Shown here: piece after piece, positions 58,755-64,000 of the stretch
Layout of the letters: each line of letters starts with the position of its first letter
Numbering within the stretch: the stretch's first letter is position 1
Assembly (NCBI RefSeq): GCF_033439725.1
Contig: NW_026944388.1
Coordinates: 1,612,001 to 1,676,000 of the forward strand
Origin: Neurospora tetraspora
Taxonomy: Eukaryota > Ascomycota > Sordariomycetes > Sordariales > Sordariaceae
Direction of reading: 5' to 3'
DNA length: 64,000 nt
Translations under genes and position numbers: made by a program
Notes under the pieces: generated by a model
The model's input: only the letters and a program-made list of their open reading frames with translations
Databases searched by the model: none
What the model was told of the DNA's origin: nothing

Positions 58755-59402
58755 TTAAATCTTCAAGTCAAAAGCCGCCTTCGCAGCCAACAACTCCGCC
58801 TTGGCCTTCTCAAAGCGCTTCCTTTCCTCCTCGGGGTCAACCATGTGCAAGCGCTTGTCGCGAGCGTTCTTGACGTAGTGGCTGAGCGAGTGCTTAAGGG
58901 GAGGGCGGGCCAGCAGCTCCTCGACGCTGGCCTCCTCTGTGGGCTTGGGAAAACGGCGCTGTAGGATGTCGACCTTGGTGGTGGTCTTGGTGGTCACCGT
59001 GGTGATGCGAATTTCAGCAACAGCGGCATCTGAGGTAGTGGAGGTCGTCGCGACGGATGAGGTGGTCATGGTGGAGGAAATGGAGCCGCGATGAGCAGAG
59101 GGCTTGAGGGTGGTCTCCTGGGAGAATGAGGAGAAGTAGCCCGAGTCAAAGGTCTTGTTGGTGGAGTCCGCGGTGCCCACCGGGGAGCGCAGGGCGGAGA
59201 GGATGGGCGACTTGCTGATGACAGCTTCCTTGGAGGACGGCATGATGGACATTGGGATGGAGGTCGAGTACATCAACGCTCTCACCAGAGATGGGGTCGC
59301 GGTAGAGGTGGGAGGAAGAGGAGGGAATGGCGATGGGCTTCGAGTTGGTGCCGGAGTGAAAAAGAGGTTGAAGTAAGGGTCTTCTGGGCAGAAGGAGGCC
59401 AT
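58755..59402 (-). CDS. Ser/Thr-rich protein of unknown function
   Basis: A single uninterrupted frame of 215 residues from ATG 59402 (MASFCPEDPYFNLFFTPAPT). I chose this start because it lies in a good context and the frame upstream (MQLSLYNPAPHIYF...) overlaps a likely leader. Residues 1-60 are Pro/Ser-rich, 95-140 are Ser/Thr-rich (TMTTSSVATTSTTSDAA) and likely disordered. The C-terminal 75 residues look conserved and helical: KVDILQRRFPKPTEEASVEE, LLARPPLKHSLSHYVKNARD, then RKRFEKAKAELLAAKAAFDL. No signal peptide, membrane segment or catalytic motif. I do not recognise the family. Coding status is supported by frame length, composition and the structured end. Confidence 0.68.
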   Translation of the reverse strand: MASFCPEDPYFNLFFTPAPTRSPSPFPPLPPTSTATPSLVRALMYSTSIPMSIMPSSKEAVISKSPILSALRSPVGTADSTNKTFDSGYFSSFSQETTLKPSAHRGSISSTMTTSSVATTSTTSDAAVAEIRITTVTTKTTTKVDILQRRFPKPTEEASVEELLARPPLKHSLSHYVKNARDKRLHMVDPEEERKRFEKAKAELLAAKAAFDLKI

Positions 59403-60771
59403 CGTGAAAGAGTGGGAGGAAAAAAAGTAGATGTGGGGTGCGGGATTATATAATGATAGCTGCAAGGTTTAGGTTATGTGCGTGTGTGTGTGTGCTGTAG
59501 CCCTGGTGACTCAATGCTACAAGATGCGCGAGTGAAGGGTACCGCTCGTATTGTAAGGAACTATCGTGAGTATCAAGCTGTTGTGGGTTGACTGTTCTTT
59601 CCGTGGGCGCACTAGGGTGAACCCGTAATTTTCGTCTTGTCTCCCAGGTTTTCACAGGTTTTCGGACGGAAAGTGGATAACCCCAACGAAAACTTGTTCC
59701 GATGAAAAACTTAATTTCGACTTTTCGAGTGTTTGTAAGCCCAGGGTTTTCAAAGCAGGTGAGGCGGAGGGTCGTCAGGTTTGGTGTATGATCAGGCGCA
59801 AGAGATCGAGTGGAGTTGTTCGGTTTCACCAGTGATGCAGAATTCGGGATGATGTGGTGTTGAAGTATTGGGATGTGCCCGGTTCAAAGTACAACGGCAG
59901 TGAATGGAAACCGACAAATGAATGAGCGTCGTTGGTTCCCGAAGTGGTTCAAAACGAGTGTTGGTTTAGTTGGATCGATTATTAGTAGGATGATAAAAAT
60001 GTTGGAGAACGAGTGACAGAGATGTGACCGAAGTACGAAGGCCGAGCTGGGCATCCAGAGAGGAATAAACAGATAGAAAGTCCAGACTCTAGGAGTCAAG
60101 ACGGGGGTGTGATATCTCCTTTATACTTCCCAAACATCCGCGGTTGGCAGATGTCGCCTTCCTCGGACTTCGCTATCCAGTGAATTACGAAGACACCCAT
60201 CTCTCCTGGCGCGGAAAGTCTGATCGAGCCCCATGTTGCTGTTGATCTTTGATGAGATCGAGGCTATTGCGAAATCTCATAAGCACGTCTCCACATCAAT
60301 ATTTCAAAAATATCACAAAAATGAAGGGATTCCATTTGGAGATGGAACGTGCGTTGTGTCATCCTCTCGGTTTTCTGGCAATCTGGAAATTTTACGGAGC
60401 CTCTTCAATGTCTTCGTGTCCAGGGGACCCATCGGTTGCTCTGCCGGGATAGGGGTCCCGGGGCCTGGGTGAAGATCTACCGTGCAGGGCACTTCAGGGG
60501 TTTGTGATCTGGCCCCCCCACCCACGTTTTGGTCAGGGATTTTAAGAGGTCCCATTTTATTTCGGTGTTCTGGTGCGTTCTCGGGCATCAACAACGCAAT
60601 TTCACGGGTGGTCATGTGGCCAGAATGCAAATTGTGGAATCACACCGGACCCCTGACACAACAACAACGGTTTGTTGGAATTCCATATTGTATGTGCCGT
60701 TTGCCTGTACTTCAGGATTCCGGTTGTGCTGCCGTCTCATTATGTCCGTAGAGCTAAATGCCATGACAACA
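59403..60771. other. Intergenic region, no gene seen
   Basis: About 1.4 kb. It includes a (GT)n run at 59481-59494 close upstream of the Ser/Thr-rich gene and several short unsupported frames (for example 60233-60472 +). Nothing else is recognised. Confidence 0.45.
59481..59494. repeat. (GT)n microsatellite
   Basis: A short GT run about 80 bp upstream of the Ser/Thr-rich protein's start codon. Confidence 0.75.
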
Positions 60772-60901
60772 CTGAAAGCTGGAGGATGCTGACTGCCCTG
60801 AAAGCTGGAGGATGCTGACTGCCCTGAAAGCTGGAGGATGCTGACTGCCCTGAAAGCTGGAGGATGCTGACTGCCCTGAAAGCTGGAGGATGCTGACTGC
60901 C
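60772..60901. repeat. Minisatellite, five perfect 26-bp units
   Basis: Five head-to-tail copies of a 26-bp unit (begins CTGAAAGCTGGAGGATGCTG) with no mismatch across 130 bp. The unit length is not a multiple of three, so it is not a protein repeat. The perfect identity suggests recent expansion. Confidence 0.93.
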
Positions 60902-61273
60902 CGAGAAACTTGGGTAGAGCAGTTCACCATCACTCATGGTGCACACCAACATCAGCCATGGGCCAGTACGACTCGACACTGCACAGACACAAGTGAGAAT
61001 TATGAACTCGGCAATTTTGGAGTTGCAAGGGTTGATTGAAGCTCGCCAGTGTAAATTGCATCCAAAATAAGATAGGCGACCAGTTTGCACTGTTGACCAC
61101 GCTCTCCACGGTACATGCCTGGCCCTTGCAAAAGGAGACTCCCGTGCCCGCCGCTAAGACTTTATCCACTGCTTTCAGCCCGGCCATTCCCTTTAAGCTT
61201 TTGCCAGAGCCACCGCAGTTGGTTGTCTTGCCAGGTTTCACATATTGGAAAAGACACACTTCTTGGGCTGTCT
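60902..61273. other. 3' region of the DUF1295 gene
   Basis: About 370 bp between the minisatellite and the stop codon at 61274; probably 3' UTR and spacer. No gene seen. Confidence 0.5.
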
Positions 61274-62486
61274 TCACTGTTGCTTCTTGCTCTCCTTCTC
61301 CTTCTCTTTTTCCTGCAGCTTCTTGGCAAGATCGCTGGTGCGGATAACCTTGGGCACAGTGGTCTTGTACCCCTTCAAAGTCTTGGGTACGAACGTGCCG
61401 ACCTGCTTTTGGTACGCGCTGTATTCTGAGTACTTCCCGGCGGTGATGCGCTCAGTCAGCCACGTGGAGCCCTGGAAGACACTCAAGAGCATGATGGGAG
61501 AGACGATGGTCCAGTTATAGAGGGTATTCGTCGCAAAGCAGCCCCATTGGTAAAGCGTCAGCCAGATGGATTGCTCAGCAGCAAAGTTCGGATGTCTGCT
61601 GTAAGCCCAGAGACCTGATGTGATAAAGCCTCGGTCAAGATCAGCCTGCTTGTGACCGGCCGGGACATGACCAGAGGTCTGGTACTCCTTCTTTGCTGAC
61701 TGGAAGACTACACACGCTTCATGTTAGCAGGCGCTCCCCAGAGGAACACATGTACCATGAAACTTACCCCATTGTTGATGGTCAGCAATGAACTCGGTAA
61801 GAATAAGACCCAATTGCATGACGGTGAAGCCAATATCAGCTGTAGAGAGCTCGGGCTCGAACTGGGTAGCCAAGAGAAGGACATAAACAGGAGAAGCAAA
61901 CATATAAAGCAGAACGCTCTGGATGAAGGAAATGAAGGTCCAGTTCAAGATATGGAAAGCCCACTTGGGCAGCATGTCGCGAACAATTTGCCATCTGTAG
62001 TCCTCGTGTCCGATTCCGTACCCGCCCTTTCTCCAATAGTTGTATGTCAAGCGTGTCTAACAATGTCAGTAAGCACTCCTGCCAATTCCACAATGCGACT
62101 CGACTTACGCTCCAAATCGTGCTGAAGAGCAAGGCGGCATCAATGCGCCGGCTGGGAATTCCGGCCAGACGCGCCCATGTCGCAAAATGAGCGATATAGA
62201 CGGTCGGTAGTATGCTCCAAAAGCGATCAACTTGCGAGTAGTTCTTGTTGACCTCGCCAGCAACAAGAAACACGCCGCCCAGGAAAATGGAGGCTCCAAG
62301 CCCGCTGATGAACGGGTTGGTCTCCATGTACAGCTTGAGGAAGCTCCCTCCATTGAGAACAGTGCCCAGGATTTGACGCGGAAGGGCGTAGAGCTGTGGC
62401 AGGAAAGGCGTGACGGTCTTTGAGAAGTCGGAGCACTCTTGGAGTGTACCCAGCTTGGGCAGAGCCATGGCGTATGGCAGTATCAT
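61274..62486 (-). CDS. DUF1295 membrane protein (steroid 5-alpha-reductase-like fold)
   Basis: Exons 62109-62486, 61768-62056 and 61274-61707 give 366 residues (360 if the second ATG at 62468 is used; MALPKLGTLQE looks the more natural start). Joins give LFSTIWS-TRLTYNYWRKGG and EFIADHQQW-VFQSAKKEYQT in frame; introns of 52 and 60 nt have TACTGAC and TGCTAAC branches. The family signature is GLWAYSRHPNFAAEQSIW, near residue 245, preceded by RKGGYGIGHEDYRW and ADHQQW. Five or six hydrophobic segments precede and surround it. This clade shares the C-terminal fold of steroid 5-alpha reductases and isoprenylcysteine methyltransferases, which bind a cofactor there; the actual substrate is unknown. 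The Lys/Glu-rich tail (LAKKLQEKEKEKESKKQQ) is probably cytosolic. Confidence 0.88.
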
Positions 62487-63271
62487 GGCGACAGCTTGTA
62501 ATCAGTCGTTGAACGAGCACAGCCGAAGAATAGAGACTTGATGCAAAGACTTGAAAAAAGCTTCTGGTTTGAAGATGGATGGATTGTTACTCTCTCCAGA
62601 GAAACTGAAGGAGAAAGAAAGATCAAATCGAAGGATCCGATGGGATGTTCTTGGAGGTACTAATGAGCTGACGGAGAATTGGCGTCATGTCTTGATGTAC
62701 ATCCGCGCTTATGCGTCATGCAGTTTAGTCTGAGATCTGGATGGAGAGCGGTTCCTGCCGTGATCAGACGGGAGCTGTAGTGGTTCGCCCAGGAAGGCGG
62801 GGCACGAACCCGCCCTGCCACCGTCATACCTCTTTTAGCGCAAGCGCATAAAAGTAATGCGAGTTACAATAGCGTTTATTTGAATGGTGGGATTAACGCA
62901 TAAATTACACAATACAACCAAAGACGCGAAGCGCGTCTCTCCCCGCCATCAACAACCAACTGTGTTGTTTGATGAGCCCGCAGCAACGGGTATGACTGCA
63001 AAGGCTGTGAAGAGCCCCAAGGTCATCAATCTCACACATCCAGGAGCTGATGTATCCGAAACCACCCTTCTTGGAGTTCTCACGCTGCATGAAATCTCGG
63101 TTCAAGTGAACCTGCACCGGCCCTTTTATCTTTCCTACGGCGAAGTGTCGTCGTGAATGGGATTAACATCACATTCACTTCAACGGAATATCAGACGACC
63201 GCTTGATGCCTCGCTGTCCCCTGCTTCCAAGGCGTAGGTTTATTTTTCCTGTACGCTTTTATTCGTCCAAA
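62487..63271. promoter_or_regulatory. Divergent intergenic region DUF1295 gene / top3
   Basis: About 790 bp between divergent starts, probably with both promoters. A GC-rich patch near 62780-62820 contains partly complementary TTCGCCC / CGAACCC stretches but no complete tRNA. The frame 62884-63156 has no motif. Confidence 0.45.
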
Positions 63272-64000
63272 ATGCCGCGAATTCTTTGTGTGGCCGAAAA
63301 ACCGTCGATTGCAAAGGCGGTCGCTGCACATCTGTCTGGTGGCGCATATCAAACCGTGGGTTCTCACTACGTCTTCATTTGAGAGGTCGATGCTAACGTG
63401 CAAGGCAGAATGACACTCGGGACAGGTATACCAAAAACTATGTTTTCACTTGCGATTTCGGTCCTCCCTGGGGACACTCTACCGTCACCATGACCGCTGT
63501 GAGGGGACATCTCACGCAGCTAGACTTCCACCAGGAGTTCAGGAAGTGGGAATACCCACCACCAGATCGCCTCTTTGACGCGCCTGTCCAGACAATCTAC
63601 CCGAATGTATGTCTCGCCATTGCCAACAAGTGTCTGGCGCATCATCCTTGCTTGGATTTTATATGTTGACAACGGGATTCATGCTAGGACATGAAGAATA
63701 TTGCCCAGAACATCGAAAACCAGGCCCGGCAAGCTGACATACTCTACATCTGGACCGATTGTGATCGAGAAGGTGAACACATCGGGAGCGAGATCCGGGA
63801 GGCCGCAAGGAAGGGCAAGAGGAACATTCAAATCTTCAGAGCAAGGTTCAGCAACATTGAACGAGCGTAAGTTCATCACCCAGGTGTATCAAGGCCAGGG
63901 ATAACTGACATGTCGAGCCGAATATTCAGACATATCCTATCTGCTGCCCGACGTCCGGTAGCCTTAGACGACAGACAGGCTGAAGCAGTCGCCGCGCGTA
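63272..64000 (+). CDS. top3: DNA topoisomerase III, 5' part (runs off window)
   Basis: Top3 is the type IA topoisomerase that, with the RecQ helicase and Rmi1, dissolves recombination intermediates in the nucleus. Visible exons are 63272-63355, 63409-63606, 63688-63866 and 63930 to the window end. Joins keep frame: SGGAYQT-NDTRDRYTKNYV, TIYPN-DMKNIAQNIE and FSNIERA-HILSAARRPVA. The TOPRIM domain starts at once (MPRILCVAEKPSIAKAVAAH, with E9), and its DxDxE triad is D118, D120 and E122 (IWTDCDREGEHIG). FTCDFGPPWGHSTVTMTAVR and LFDAPVQTIYP are typical of eukaryotic Top3. The start is fixed by the N-terminal motif. The catalytic Tyr domain and the C-terminal part lie beyond position 64000. Confidence 0.94.

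Noticed and set aside
60772-60901. CRISPR-like array
   Set aside because: Units abut directly with no unique spacers, and the genome is eukaryotic; it is a simple minisatellite.
62775-62825. Possible tRNA or tRNA-derived repeat (TTCG-containing GC-rich patch)
   Set aside because: No full cloverleaf can be drawn; the acceptor and anticodon arms are absent.
1-64000. Dispersed 5S rRNA or tRNA genes
   Set aside because: I looked for their internal conserved boxes by eye and found none convincing; a profile search would be decisive.

Overview
The window reads as chromosomal DNA of a filamentous ascomycete, almost certainly Neurospora (N. crassa or a very close relative). Genes carry short introns with GTRNGT donors and CTAAC-type branch sites. 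A qip-like exonuclease gene lies directly beside mus-52 (Ku80), which from memory matches the N. crassa order. A roughly 16 kb AT-rich block shows the stop-riddled, TpA-rich look of repeat-induced point mutation (RIP).

Left euchromatin (1-24 kb): partial cwc22 (-, splicing), dpm2 (+, dolichol-phosphate-mannose synthase subunit), a BCAS3-type beta-propeller protein (-), a SnoaL/NTF2-like protein (-), an ING-family PHD chromatin protein (-), a bactofilin-like repeat protein (-), a multipass membrane protein (-) and a single-finger C2H2 protein (-). Coding exons were joined by hand from splice signals; each join keeps frame and restores family motifs.

Repeat block (24.4-43 kb): a short telomere-like tract, a 564-bp element with inverted ends, then a nested insertion. 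A pogo/Fot-type DNA transposon with perfect 36-bp inverted ends (26169 and 42984) is split by two tandem chromodomain Ty3/gypsy retrotransposons that share the middle LTR (LTR-A-LTR-B-LTR). All coding regions are destroyed. About 4 kb without a recognisable gene follows.

Right euchromatin (47-64 kb): a DUF3602 GRGGAGN-repeat protein (+), pam18/tim14 (+, mitochondrial import), qip-like DEDDh exonuclease (-, RNA silencing), mus-52/Ku80 (-, end joining), a TMEM205-like DUF4149 protein (+) with a small inverted-repeat element in an intron, an unknown Ser/Thr-rich protein (-), a perfect 5 x 26-bp minisatellite, a DUF1295 membrane protein (-) and the 5' part of top3 (+).

No tRNA, rRNA or CRISPR was seen. 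Genes look individually transcribed; there are no operons. The most interesting points are a stop-free, frame-preserving 378-nt intron that splits the ING-family PHD finger, a Trp-bearing acidic tail on the qip-like protein that resembles an Argonaute hook, and the nested transposon history.
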